The translations under genes and the position numbers were made by a program. This document shows positions 17,205 through 24,903 of a stretch of DNA of 64,000 bases, one piece after another; position 1 is the stretch's first letter; each line of letters starts with the position of its first letter. Below the pieces are notes generated by a model that was not told the DNA's origin, ran no database searches, and saw only the letters and a program-made list of their open reading frames with translations. The stretch comes from Polynucleobacter paneuropaeus (lineage in GTDB: Bacteria > Pseudomonadota > Gammaproteobacteria > Burkholderiales > Burkholderiaceae): positions 1,767,241-1,831,240 of the forward strand of contig NZ_CP030085.1 in NCBI RefSeq assembly GCF_003261235.1, given 5' to 3'.

Positions 17205-17320
17205 TTTGACCAACGCAGGGATGACAAAGCCCCAATAGATAAAGCGTCCTTTTAAAGGACGCTTCTAGTCAATGGGAAAGTTGGAAAACCAAGGGGAAAT
17301 GGTGCCAGACCGCGGCCTAC
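17205..17320. repeat. structured intercassette module, cassette 6 right end
   Basis: It contains GACCAACGCAGGGATGACAAA and the extended palindrome AAGCGTCCTTT-T-AAAGGACGCTT at 17242-17264 (11-bp arms), then TCAATGGGAAAG and GGAAAACCAAGGGGAAATGG, shared with 36064-36116 and 39680-39735. The bases from 17205 to 17410 align along their whole length with 39626-39830. Confidence 0.8.
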
Positions 17321-17362
17321 ACTAGAGATTCTATGGACAACTTCTAATATTCGGAGAATTCT

Positions 17363-17410
17363 TGGTGGCCCGGGGCGGAATCGACCAAGGCTAAGGATGC
17401 TCGATCCTAG
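17363..17410 (-). repeat. tRNA-Phe 3' fragment R7
   Basis: TTCTTGGTGGCCCGGGGCGG and ATCGACCA are followed by AGGATGCTCGATCCT, a perfect 5-bp hairpin. One A of the T-loop is missing, as in R8, R9, R14 and R15. No terminator adjoins it; instead the sequence GGAGAATTC precedes it as at R13. Confidence 0.9.
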
Positions 17411-17455
17411 TTGGTGATACAGTAAATCTTGATCAAAACACTTTTGGAGTGAAAG

Positions 17456-17896
17456 ATGCCGACCTATACAGTGACTTACTCAAATACCAAACTAAGTGCC
17501 ATACAAATGGAAGGTATTGCTCAGGCCATTACCAAAACCCACAATGAGTGCACTGGAGCGAATACCTACTTTGCTCAAGTGATATTTCAAGAAACTCCAA
17601 GTGGCAAACATTTCATGGGAGGTAAGCCCGTTCAAGATAGTCAAATCTTTCTACATGGACAAATACGAGCAGGGCGACCACCAGAACTCAAAGAAAAACT
17701 GATATTAGCAATGCGCGAAGCTTTAATTAAAAGCTCAGGACTCAGTAAAGATCAAATTTGGATTTATATTGTTGATCTAATTCCCGCCCAGATGATTGAG
17801 TATGGAGAAATTCTTCCACTATCAGGTAAAGAGAATGAATGGTTTGCCAGCTTATCAAGCGATCTTCAAGCAAAACTGAAAGCCTTAGAAAAATAG
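17456..17896 (+). CDS. tautomerase-superfamily protein
   Basis: 146 residues starting MPTYTVTYS with the N-terminal Pro of the tautomerase superfamily. Two beta-alpha-beta units are visible (residues 1-60 and 65-125; the second has IFLHGQIRAGRPPELKEK). The length and repeated layout fit the Tautomerase_3 / cis-CaaD-like group. GGAGTGAAAG precedes the ATG. Unlike most cassette genes it is on the plus strand, and its stop codon TAG is the first part of the next terminator hairpin. Confidence 0.78.
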   Translation: MPTYTVTYSNTKLSAIQMEGIAQAITKTHNECTGANTYFAQVIFQETPSGKHFMGGKPVQDSQIFLHGQIRAGRPPELKEKLILAMREALIKSSGLSKDQIWIYIVDLIPAQMIEYGEILPLSGKENEWFASLSSDLQAKLKALEK

Positions 17897-17914
17897 CCCA
17901 ACAAGTGGGCTATT
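17892..17914 (-). terminator. intrinsic terminator, cassette 8
   Basis: AATAGCCCA-CTTGT-TGGGCTATT followed by TTTT on the minus strand. The stop codon of the plus-strand tautomerase gene lies within it. Confidence 0.88.
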
Positions 17915-17922
17915 GAGATTCT

Positions 17923-17961
17923 TGGTGGCCCGGGGCGGAATCGACCAGGGCTGAGGATGCC
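17923..17961 (-). repeat. tRNA-Phe 3' fragment R8
   Basis: TGGTGGCCCGGGGCGG and AATCGACCAGGG, then CTGAGGATGCC, directly joined to the stop codon of the acyltransferase gene. Confidence 0.9.
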
Positions 17962-18813
17962 TTACTCTGTGGGAGCCAATTCTGCTCCAGCTGGTCTTTT
18001 GTAGCGGTTGTAAGACCACATATATTGATATGGCTTAGAAAGTATCATCTCTTCAAAATAGTGGTTCATTTCTGTACAGGCATCGACTAGACAATCAGGA
18101 AATGCCTCATTCATCAATTGGCTCTTAATGAGCCAGCCCTTTCCTAATCCCAGTCTTTCTGCGCTAACAAAAAGGATTGCTACATTTACTTGGCGAGCCA
18201 ATTTAATTGGAAATGAGGTTGTATAAGCATATTGATTAAAAAATTTAGCCCACACCCCATCGCCAACGCTAGGCACCTGATCCGCCAATAGGCCAACTAC
18301 CTCACCCTTTATTAAAGCTCGTTTAATCTGACGAACCCCGCTAATATTTGCCTCAACAAAATCAATTTTGGAGTGTTTACGTGATTGAAGCATAAGCTCA
18401 TTAACCCACCCCTTTCGAGCAGGCCTATACATTACCGTCGCTCTTGTATGTTCGGCAAAAATACGAGGCACTATTTCAAAGCCTCCTAAATGTGAAGCAA
18501 GAACAATTAAGCCTTTGCCATTTTTGGATAGCTCAATAACTTGATCCAAGTTTTCAATAGTTACTTTATCAATGGAGGATTTTGGATGCCTCCAAATCCA
18601 TAATGTGTCAGCAAACATCATTCCAGATTCGGCAGCCGCCCTCCACGGGGTTGATTTGAATCCCGAATAATGGGCTGCGCTCTGATGATTTTTATATAGG
18701 CGTCGTCGGTACCTGGCAGAAAACAAGTAAACCAATACACCCGTGCCAGCGCCAATAATTTGAATGGCTGCCAATGGAAGTGAGCTAAAGAGCCGCAATA
18801 TGAAATACAACAT
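17962..18813 (-). CDS. LpxL/HtrB-like lipid A acyltransferase-family protein
   Basis: 283 residues. An N-terminal membrane segment (ILRLFSSLPLAAIQIIGAGT) is followed by the acyltransferase motif SHLGGFEI near residue 106 (HxxxxE catalytic pair) and the binding motif TVMYRPARKGWVNE near residue 126. These enzymes add a secondary acyl chain to lipid A at the inner membrane. It is a single-gene cassette far from other lipid A genes, so it may be an extra, horizontally gained modifier. Confidence 0.82.
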   Translation of the reverse strand: MLYFILRLFSSLPLAAIQIIGAGTGVLVYLFSARYRRRLYKNHQSAAHYSGFKSTPWRAAAESGMMFADTLWIWRHPKSSIDKVTIENLDQVIELSKNGKGLIVLASHLGGFEIVPRIFAEHTRATVMYRPARKGWVNELMLQSRKHSKIDFVEANISGVRQIKRALIKGEVVGLLADQVPSVGDGVWAKFFNQYAYTTSFPIKLARQVNVAILFVSAERLGLGKGWLIKSQLMNEAFPDCLVDACTEMNHYFEEMILSKPYQYMWSYNRYKRPAGAELAPTE

Positions 18814-18839
18814 CGGCCATTCTAGACGCTATTAATGAA

Positions 18840-18861
18840 AAAACCACCCGAAGGTGGTTTT
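18840..18861 (-). terminator. intrinsic terminator, cassette 9
   Basis: AAAACCACC-UUCG-GGTGGTTTT followed by T on the minus strand. Confidence 0.9.
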
Positions 18862-18870
18862 GGTGTTTCT

Positions 18871-18918
18871 TGGTGGCCCGGGGCGGAATCGACCAGGACC
18901 TAGGATGTCCAATCCTAT
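18871..18918 (-). repeat. tRNA-Phe 3' fragment R9
   Basis: TGGTGGCCCGGGGCGG and AATCGACCAGGAC, then the hairpin TAGGATGTCCAATCCTA. The TAG stop of the DUF1003 gene (18915-18917) lies in this hairpin, so the repeat overlaps the end of the coding sequence. Confidence 0.9.
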
Positions 18919-19430
18919 CTTCTATAACTATCTAATTTCTCGCTCAAAGCCTCAACCGCTTTAGTTAAAGCATAAAGCTCTTTTTCTTTCATCATGTCGA
19001 TCTTTTGATGAAGTAATTCGATTTCTAGCTCTGCTTTTACATTGACTTCAAAGTCGTTATTGGCATGTTGCCGATCTATCTCCGAGAGTCTATTCTGACT
19101 CATCATGATTGCTGGCGCTGTATAAGCCGCTTGAAATGACAGCATTAAATTCAAAAGAATGAAAGGGTATGGGTCCCAAACATTGGCATTATTTACAGAG
19201 TTATAAGTAATCCAACCCAAAATAGAAACGCTTTGAATAATGATGAACTTCCAAGAGCCCACCGTTCTTGCCACCGCATCCGATATTTTTTGCCCAACAG
19301 TCAATGGTCCTATGGGTTGCTCGACATGGGCTGTAATTTGGGTCGGCAGTCCTTGGCGATGCCTTTTTCTGTGGGCACGCAAAGCGTCTAAAACTTGAAG
19401 TTCTTGATTGGTAGGTATGGCTGTAGTCAT
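18915..19430 (-). CDS. DUF1003 membrane protein
   Basis: 171 residues with two membrane helices near residues 57-77 (FIIIQSVSILGWITYNSV) and 88-108 (FILLNLMLSFQAAYTAPAIM), followed by QNRLSEIDRQHANNDFEVN and a coiled-coil tail. This is the DUF1003 layout; the function is unknown. GAGAG precedes the start. Single gene of cassette 9. Confidence 0.85.
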   Translation of the reverse strand: MTTAIPTNQELQVLDALRAHRKRHRQGLPTQITAHVEQPIGPLTVGQKISDAVARTVGSWKFIIIQSVSILGWITYNSVNNANVWDPYPFILLNLMLSFQAAYTAPAIMMSQNRLSEIDRQHANNDFEVNVKAELEIELLHQKIDMMKEKELYALTKAVEALSEKLDSYRR

Positions 19431-19475
19431 GGGGCTCTCCTAGTGTGCTTTCTGTACTCTACGCCCATAAAAGAA

Positions 19476-19498
19476 AATAGCCCAACAAGTGGGCTATT
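19476..19498 (-). terminator. intrinsic terminator at left edge of the large element
   Basis: AATAGCCCA-CTTGT-TGGGCTATT followed by TTCTTTT on the minus strand, adjoining fragment R10. Confidence 0.88.
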
Positions 19499-19506
19499 GA
19501 GATTCT

Positions 19507-19787
19507 TGGTGGCCCGGGGCGGAATCGAACCACCGACACAAGGATTTTCAACTCTGTCCCCCAGACTAAACTCCCGCTAAATCTCAAAAGGTTCACCCCA
19601 CCATAGGCTAACTTTGTGCACAAAACTTTCTTGGGTGTTTGTATGGGGTTGATTTGGTTGAATTATTTTGACCCACGCAAGGAGTGAGAGAAAGTTTGGT
19701 GGCGTAGTGGGGATTTGACTGACGCAAGGATGTGATGTCCTTGTCATGTTCGGGGTACCCCACGCATGAAGCGTCCTTTAAAAGGAC
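19507..19787 (-). repeat. long-type tRNA-Phe fragment R10 with extension
   Basis: The 45-base tRNA match (19507-19551, through the anticodon) and the following 235 bases repeat R6 at 14648-14928 with few changes, including GGTTCACCCCACC, TTTTGACCCACGCAAGGA and the palindrome GTCCTTTAAAAGGAC at 19773-19787 (opposite central base). It marks the left end of the large recombinase-bearing module. Confidence 0.9.
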
Positions 19788-19790
19788 GGG

Positions 19791-20153
19791 TTATTTAATT
19801 AGCGCCTCTACAAGACGCTCAAACATGTCATCTTCATTCATACCCGCATAATCGCCAATTAGATGTTTAGTGATTGAACTTTCTATTTCATCCTTATCAG
19901 GCGTATTAAATAACGCTTCAACTTCATCCTCGTCATCAGCTACAACATAGTGCCCAAGATTAAAGTCATAGATCTCCCCTTCGAATTCAACTTTTGAAGT
20001 AATGATCATTTCATCCCTTCCTTCGCGCAGGCCTGCTTTATTCCAGTAGAGAATTAAATTCTCATAAAAGTCATCTACTGATTTAACTTCAAATGAACCA
20101 AAGTAGCTGTCATTATTAAAATTTCTTGAGGCATGCAAATCAAATTTTTTCAT
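19791..20153 (-). CDS. acidic protein of unknown function
   Basis: 120 residues from the ATG at 20153; GGAG lies in front of it and would fall inside the coding region if the upstream TTG were used. It is strongly acidic in the second half (DDEDEVEALFNTPDKDEIES). I recognise no family. It stands at the left end of the large element, next to R10. Confidence 0.55.
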   Translation of the reverse strand: MKKFDLHASRNFNNDSYFGSFEVKSVDDFYENLILYWNKAGLREGRDEMIITSKVEFEGEIYDFNLGHYVVADDEDEVEALFNTPDKDEIESSITKHLIGDYAGMNEDDMFERLVEALIK

Positions 20154-20391
20154 AGCAATTTTCTCCAAATATTTTTCTTATTCTATCTCCGCTAGATATC
20201 AATACTAGCTATACCTCTCATCCCGATAGTCACAAAAATCAATTTAGTCCAAAAGATTACTAAAAATTCCCTGAATTCATACCAAATCGCCTGATTTTCA
20301 AAATAAGAATTATTACGAATACGAGGTGGGGTTAGATTAGATCACCAGGGGCCGAGATCTCCACTGGCGTTGAAAATTGCGCGGTAAATTT

Positions 20392-20721
20392 TTAGGGCTT
20401 GCTACTGATCGGCTTAATAGCCTGTTGGTGATGCTGGCGATCTTTCTCGAGCTTTAATTGTTGTTTTGCTGAATCTACATTACGCCTAAGAGAGGTAACT
20501 CTTGCCTGCTTGAGATTCATTGTCTTAATAGGCTTAATCATTTTGATAGCTTCATCTACAGTAAGCGCATCTTCATCCTCAGACAAGCTGGGGGCAGATG
20601 CCAAACTATTCATACCAAATTGATATTGCAGAATCAGCCGCGCATGGATCTGACTATCGGCAAATACTGCTGTTTTAACTTGATGACCATTGATACGGAC
20701 AAGGGCTTGATATTTGTTCAT
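20392..20721 (-). CDS. small protein of the mobile element, unknown function
   Basis: 109 residues from the ATG at 20721. The N-terminus (YQALVRINGHQVKTAVFADS) looks like a small beta-rich domain and the C-terminus is basic (LRRNVDSAKQQLKLEKDRQ). I do not recognise it beyond a similarity in style to accessory proteins of integrative elements. No clear ribosome binding site precedes the chosen start. Confidence 0.5.
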   Translation of the reverse strand: MNKYQALVRINGHQVKTAVFADSQIHARLILQYQFGMNSLASAPSLSEDEDALTVDEAIKMIKPIKTMNLKQARVTSLRRNVDSAKQQLKLEKDRQHHQQAIKPISSKP

Positions 20722-20802
20722 ACAAATATTTATAGTCTCGGCGCCCCTCGGGTCTTTTAAATCATGTCGCATTCGGCTCTTTGCCAGCTGGCTCGCCTCT
20801 GC

Positions 20803-20999
20803 GATGGGGGCTTCAGCCCACCCATCTTTTCCAAAACGTGCACCACGTGGTGCTGGAAAATGATGGTCTTCTCTGTCCTAAGCGCACCAGCTGGTGCAGG
20901 ACATTCGTCTTAGGCTTCGCTGGATCGGTGGCGACAGCTATCGCCACCTATGGGGCTACCTTGCGGTGCGCCCCATATATAAATGTCCTTTAAAAGGAC
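20803..20999. repeat. dense cluster of nested inverted repeats
   Basis: Five hairpins in a row: GATGGG/CCCATC (20803-20826); GCACCACGTGGTGC (20840-20853) inside TTTTCCA/TGGAAAA; GCACCAGCTGGTGC (20884-20897) inside TGTCCT/AGGACA; GGTGGCGA/TCGCCACC (20927-20948); ATGGGGC/GCCCCAT (20950-20976). The element palindrome GTCCTTTAAAAGGAC follows at 20985-20999. No gene is seen here. It could be an origin, a recombination site or a structured RNA. Confidence 0.8.
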
Positions 21000-21004
21000 A
21001 AACA

Positions 21005-21442
21005 TCAACGGCCAAAGCCCGCACGTACAGCGCCGCTTGCGGCTTCAATTTGAGTATCAAGCTCACCCGCCTCTACGGCGACCTTAATAATCTCTAGGGC
21101 TTTAATCAGCTCCTCTGCTGAATTCACTTCTACAGCAGTTTTACCTTTAGCAAACTCAATGATCTTGGCACCATAGCGGATGTTTAAGCAAACTTTGCCA
21201 TCCATAGCAACAAACCACCACTGACGAATACGCTTTTCATGTTCAATGGTTTTACGTGCACCAGTGATGTCTTTAACTGTTTTGAATTTCTTAACAGTAA
21301 ATGTGCCGCCTTCTTTGCTGGCTTTAGCTAACTGGATCTGCTCCCAGACTTTGTTGGCTAATTTATTACGACGATGTAGTACTGGCGGTATAGCTGTTGG
21401 CTTTTTTGAATTAACCATTTTCAAACTGTTTAATGTGCTCAT
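21005..21442 (-). CDS. DUF6641-like protein of integrative elements
   Basis: 145 residues: MSTLNSLKMVNSKKPT, then PPVLHRRNKLANKVWEQIQL, a central RQWWFVAMDGKVCLNIRYG and an Ala-rich C-terminus. The block order resembles what I recall as DUF6641, found beside integrases. AGGAGA precedes the ATG. Function unknown. Confidence 0.6.
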   Translation of the reverse strand: MSTLNSLKMVNSKKPTAIPPVLHRRNKLANKVWEQIQLAKASKEGGTFTVKKFKTVKDITGARKTIEHEKRIRQWWFVAMDGKVCLNIRYGAKIIEFAKGKTAVEVNSAEELIKALEIIKVAVEAGELDTQIEAASGAVRAGFGR

Positions 21443-22107
21443 CTTTTTCTCCTATAAGTTAATGGGCACACTTAATTTATTGTCAGAGTTTTTGGATGGA
21501 CAACCTCTTTTTGCCAAAAGCCACAGAGATCTAATTATCTGACCCAGATCTTGTCTCCTTTTATTAGGTTTCACTAAATAACTACGACGACAAAGCAGAA
21601 GAACGTTTTGTATGCCATAACTTATTACTACTGAAACAAGGGCAGTGACACCCAGTCGTTATGTCACCCTAAAGCTGGACTTAGAGTCGCAGTCATGGAA
21701 ATTCTGGGCGGTAGCAGAGACTTGTATTCACCATCCTTTACAGGACGCCATTAGCCTTGCTGACTAATATGAATCAAGTATATAAATTAGCACAAAGATC
21801 GTAAAACCTAGTTTTATGGATCACGAGAAAGCCCTGCTTACACAGCAACTTTCAAACAAGACAAAGGTAGCCACTTATTGCTTTTGTCATTGTTGCGTTT
21901 CAAGCCGCACGTAAAAGGAGACAGCGAAACCGCCCTTCCCAAACTGGTTGTGCCCATAAGTGGTGTAGTAAAGAACTCAACAAAAGTCCTTTTCTATTAC
22001 TGAGCCTGTTGCTTAAGGCTCAGTGTAGGTTGAATCTTCCAAAAGCTCTTAATAAGAAAAAGAAATGTGATGAGCGACAAGCGAAATCACAGGAGAACGT
22101 AGTTCGC
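21443..22107. other. 665-base non-coding gap with small hairpins
   Basis: No convincing reading frame is present on either strand. Hairpins seen: GTGACA/TGTCAC (21645-21667), CTGAGCC/GGCTCAG (22000-22023) and TGTGAT/ATCACA (22066-22091). It lies between two minus-strand genes of the large element, upstream of the DUF6641-like gene. It may hold a structured RNA or an origin; sequence alone does not decide. Confidence 0.5.
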
Positions 22108-22746
22108 CTATCTATCTATTTCAATAAATTCAATATTTCTTCCTGATATTGAATTAAATTCTTCAATACAAGTTTCTCTTAAATCCTCAATTCGCTCATC
22201 CATTTCTTGGAACGACATGATGTCATCCCTGCTTAAGTCAGTTTCTTCTTCTAATACATCATCAATATCGTCGATATCACATGACCAGCTATAGCTTAAT
22301 TCTTCTTCCTCTTTGTGCTCAATGAATCCAAGTAATTTGTCAAAACAGACAATTCTTGTACCAATTAAATGGGGGTTATTGTCCTTATAATCCATCTGAA
22401 CTACAACATCGGGATCTATGATTGAAGCGCACTTAGCAATATGATCTTGTAACTTTTCAGGGGCGATATTTTTACTTTCAAACTCAAGCTTATGGGTTGA
22501 ACCAAAATACCAGCAACCATGAGCTCCAAGTAATTCACCACCATCAAATTCATCCCCTTTACTCATGCCATAAAGTATTCTTGTGACAGCAGAATATCTC
22601 TCCGCATTTTTATCAAACGAGTATGTTCCAGAGCTATCTGTATTTTTATCGAAATCATTCTTAAATCTTCGGATAATTTCTTTTTCTAATTCACGAATTT
22701 TTTCATTGCCATAAAAAGTAAACGTGCTTTCTACAGGTGTAGACAT
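22108..22746 (-). CDS. protein of unknown function
   Basis: 212 residues, acidic, with a Glu/Asp-rich segment (HKEEEELSYSWSCDIDDIDD near residue 141). No signal peptide or membrane segment, so probably cytoplasmic. Codon use is AT-rich. RBS TGAGGTG precedes the ATG. I recognise no family. Confidence 0.6.
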   Translation of the reverse strand: MSTPVESTFTFYGNEKIRELEKEIIRRFKNDFDKNTDSSGTYSFDKNAERYSAVTRILYGMSKGDEFDGGELLGAHGCWYFGSTHKLEFESKNIAPEKLQDHIAKCASIIDPDVVVQMDYKDNNPHLIGTRIVCFDKLLGFIEHKEEEELSYSWSCDIDDIDDVLEEETDLSRDDIMSFQEMDERIEDLRETCIEEFNSISGRNIEFIEIDR

Positions 22747-22896
22747 TTTTCACCTCAAATTAAATTTGTTTAAGTAACTATAGCTAATTTTTATAACAAC
22801 AGAATAGTTTTAAGCGGAAATCTTTCAAGCTCGCTGGCTTGGGTGGCTGAGCCAAAATTTAAAACGCTTATAGGTCGTTTTAAAAGGTCATCAAAA

Positions 22897-23013
22897 TATC
22901 GTGGCGAAAATGCCACGATAAATATAAGAGAACAGTACTACTCTTATATTTTTGCCTAACTCATTGATAAAAAAGTACTTCTTTTTCAGCCATTTTCGGT
23001 TGCCCAAACCGAA
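22897..23013. promoter_or_regulatory. three hairpins before the short recombinase gene
   Basis: TATCGTGGC-N6-GCCACGATA (22897-22920), AAATATAAGAG-N10-CTCTTATATTT followed by TTT (22920-22951, terminator-like) and TTCGGTT/AACCGAA (22995-23013). They fill the 317-base gap before the recombinase. The second could end readthrough; the others may bind the recombinase or control it. Confidence 0.65.
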
Positions 23014-23063
23014 TCTAAGAAAACATACTGTAGTTCTGTATTTAATATATTTGAGGAGAAAGT

Positions 23064-23630
23064 ATGTCACAAGCTAGAGTTTTAAATCCACAGGAACTAC
23101 GCCGAGTTTTAGACCATGTTGCTACACGTAGGCATTCAGCACGTAATCGCGCTATGTTGCTGTTAACGCACTACGCGGGTATGCGAGTCGCTGAAGTAGC
23201 CGCACTACGCATAAACGACGTTTTAAACGGCGACAGTACTATTAAGGGTGAAGTGCGCTTAATGCCCGAACAAACCAAGGGCAAACACCCTCGTACTGTT
23301 TACTTAAATGAACGGATGCAAAAGGAGCTGGCGCAGTACATCAAAGTAATCAAAATCAAAGATGCAACGAAACCCTTGTTTTATACACAGAAACAGGCGG
23401 GGTTCTCATCCAACTCTTTGACCCAGTACTTCTTTTACCTTTATCGCAATGTCGGCCTAGCTGGATGTAGCTCACATTCAGGTAGAAGGTCTTTTTTAAC
23501 TGGACTTGCCAATAAAGGCACAGCGATTCATATATTGAAATCTCTCGCTGGGCACCGCAACATCAGCACCACCGCCACCTATCTCTACAGCAGTCCCGAT
23601 CAACTCAAAGCCGCAGTAGAGCTAATTTAA
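23064..23630 (+). CDS. short tyrosine recombinase (catalytic domain only)
   Basis: 188 residues. The catalytic set is complete: Arg in GMRVAEVAAL near residue 40, Lys in TKGKHPR near 72, HSGRRS near 138, GHRN near 163 and the Tyr in TATYLYS near 172. The N-terminal core-binding domain of XerC/D or lambda-type integrases is missing, giving a FimB-like size. A strong GAGGAGA ribosome binding site sets the start. It may act on the palindromic or tRNA-derived sites of the array. Confidence 0.9.
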   Translation: MSQARVLNPQELRRVLDHVATRRHSARNRAMLLLTHYAGMRVAEVAALRINDVLNGDSTIKGEVRLMPEQTKGKHPRTVYLNERMQKELAQYIKVIKIKDATKPLFYTQKQAGFSSNSLTQYFFYLYRNVGLAGCSSHSGRRSFLTGLANKGTAIHILKSLAGHRNISTTATYLYSSPDQLKAAVELI

Positions 23631-23969
23631 CTATTTGGAGAAGTCGCTAAACACTTCTCCAGTGTATTTGTCATTAACCCTTGCTGTCTTTAAGTTGACA
23701 GTAAAAGCCAATCCTCTTGTGGCAAGTCGATGACCAAACCACTTACACAGAACCTCAACTCTAGTTGCATTGTTCTTTCCATCAAGAATAAGTACTTGAT
23801 CACCAAGCAAGAAAGTGCCACTAAATGTTGAACGCCTATATTTCGCATCGGTAACATCAATTACACGAGCATTCTTAACCTTTATAGGCTTTATAGGCTT
23901 CGCTAATTTTGTAGTGTGAGGAATATCACTTTCCTCTTCCCACACTGGTGCTTTGTAATAGAAATCCAT
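23631..23969 (-). CDS. protein of unknown function
   Basis: 112 residues, convergent with the recombinase gene and abutting its stop codon. The C-terminal half is a small beta-rich domain (FLLGDQVLILDGKNNATRVE near residue 53). GAGGG precedes the ATG. I recognise no family. Confidence 0.55.
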   Translation of the reverse strand: MDFYYKAPVWEEESDIPHTTKLAKPIKPIKVKNARVIDVTDAKYRRSTFSGTFLLGDQVLILDGKNNATRVEVLCKWFGHRLATRGLAFTVNLKTARVNDKYTGEVFSDFSK

Positions 23970-24015
23970 ATAACCCTCATATTTGCTTACAAGTTGTTAT
24001 TAGGATATCAAATTT

Positions 24016-24030
24016 GTCCTTTTAAAGGGC
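24016..24030. repeat. palindrome GTCCTTTTAAAGGGC
   Basis: One-base variant of the 15-bp element palindrome, three bases beyond the stop of the next minus-strand gene. Confidence 0.75.
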
Positions 24031-24032
24031 AT

Positions 24033-24797
24033 TTACTGTGCGGGGAATTTACCTAGAACCACATTCTCAATTATTAGCTCGGCACCACTTAGATACCTTT
24101 TTACGCTTGAGCCCATAGTGTTCCTCCTTGCGGCATTTATAGCTGGAAAGAGCTTTGGAGAAGTCATTGCTTTGGGGATTAAAGTTAAGCTCTCACCTAT
24201 CTTCCAATTGGGCACTTTTGGCTTCTTTCCTTTGTGCTTCATGTATTCATCATATACATCTAAGGTTTTCTCTAAATTTTGTACTGTGTAATTTCTAGCC
24301 AATTGATACTTGGCATTACTTTTAGTTGATCCCTTAGTTGGTCTACCACGTCCTGCCGTATGGCGCTCTTTTAATAGTTGTGCAAAACGACTTTGTAAAT
24401 ACCTTTTACTAGACGTTAGTGGTACAGCAAGAATCATCACCTCATCTTTGCTCCAACCATCTTGCCACTGTGACTTATCTTCCAGCTCTGTTAATTTCAT
24501 TGCCCCATAGTTTTCGGCGAATAAATTCGGTCCTCGCTCGTCCTTAGTCCACCACTTGTGAAAGTCATCATCTCTCACATCTCCAAAGTCTTTATATAGC
24601 TCGGCATGTTTTCCTTTGCCGCCACGCTCACAACACTCTAAATATTCTTGATTACGGCGTAAGAACTGCCACCACCAGTAATAAGGACTGCGCTTTTGAT
24701 ATCCAAGTGGCAGTCTTTTGTTTTTTGTACCAAATATAGGGTACGGAGCTAGGAATCTTCTTGGCATTTTCTTGGCATGTAAATTGCAGGAATTCAT
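24033..24797 (-). CDS. basic protein of unknown function, mobile-element associated
   Basis: 254 residues, rich in Lys and Arg, with an aromatic N-terminal block (RSPYYWWWQFLRRNQEYLEC near residue 36) and GKHAELYKDFGDVRDDDFHK after it. I have the impression of a family recurring beside integrases but cannot name it. The ATG at 24767 (MPRRFLAPYP) is an alternative start; neither has a clear ribosome binding site. Confidence 0.6.
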   Translation of the reverse strand: MNSCNLHAKKMPRRFLAPYPIFGTKNKRLPLGYQKRSPYYWWWQFLRRNQEYLECCERGGKGKHAELYKDFGDVRDDDFHKWWTKDERGPNLFAENYGAMKLTELEDKSQWQDGWSKDEVMILAVPLTSSKRYLQSRFAQLLKERHTAGRGRPTKGSTKSNAKYQLARNYTVQNLEKTLDVYDEYMKHKGKKPKVPNWKIGESLTLIPKAMTSPKLFPAINAARRNTMGSSVKRYLSGAELIIENVVLGKFPAQ

Positions 24798-24903
24798 AAT
24801 CGTATCAGAAATATACCCGTTCTGCGTTCTAATTTAATTATGGCCAAGCGGTTAAATTTCTTAACAAGCAGTCATATTTCTTAATACAGAAAGAGAGTTA
24901 AAA

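Noticed and set aside
23064..23630. Integron integrase IntI with classical attC sites
   Set aside because: The enzyme lacks the N-terminal domain and the IntI-specific insert, and the boundary sequences carry tRNA sequence and not the attC core GTTRRRY in the expected place. The array is only integron-like.
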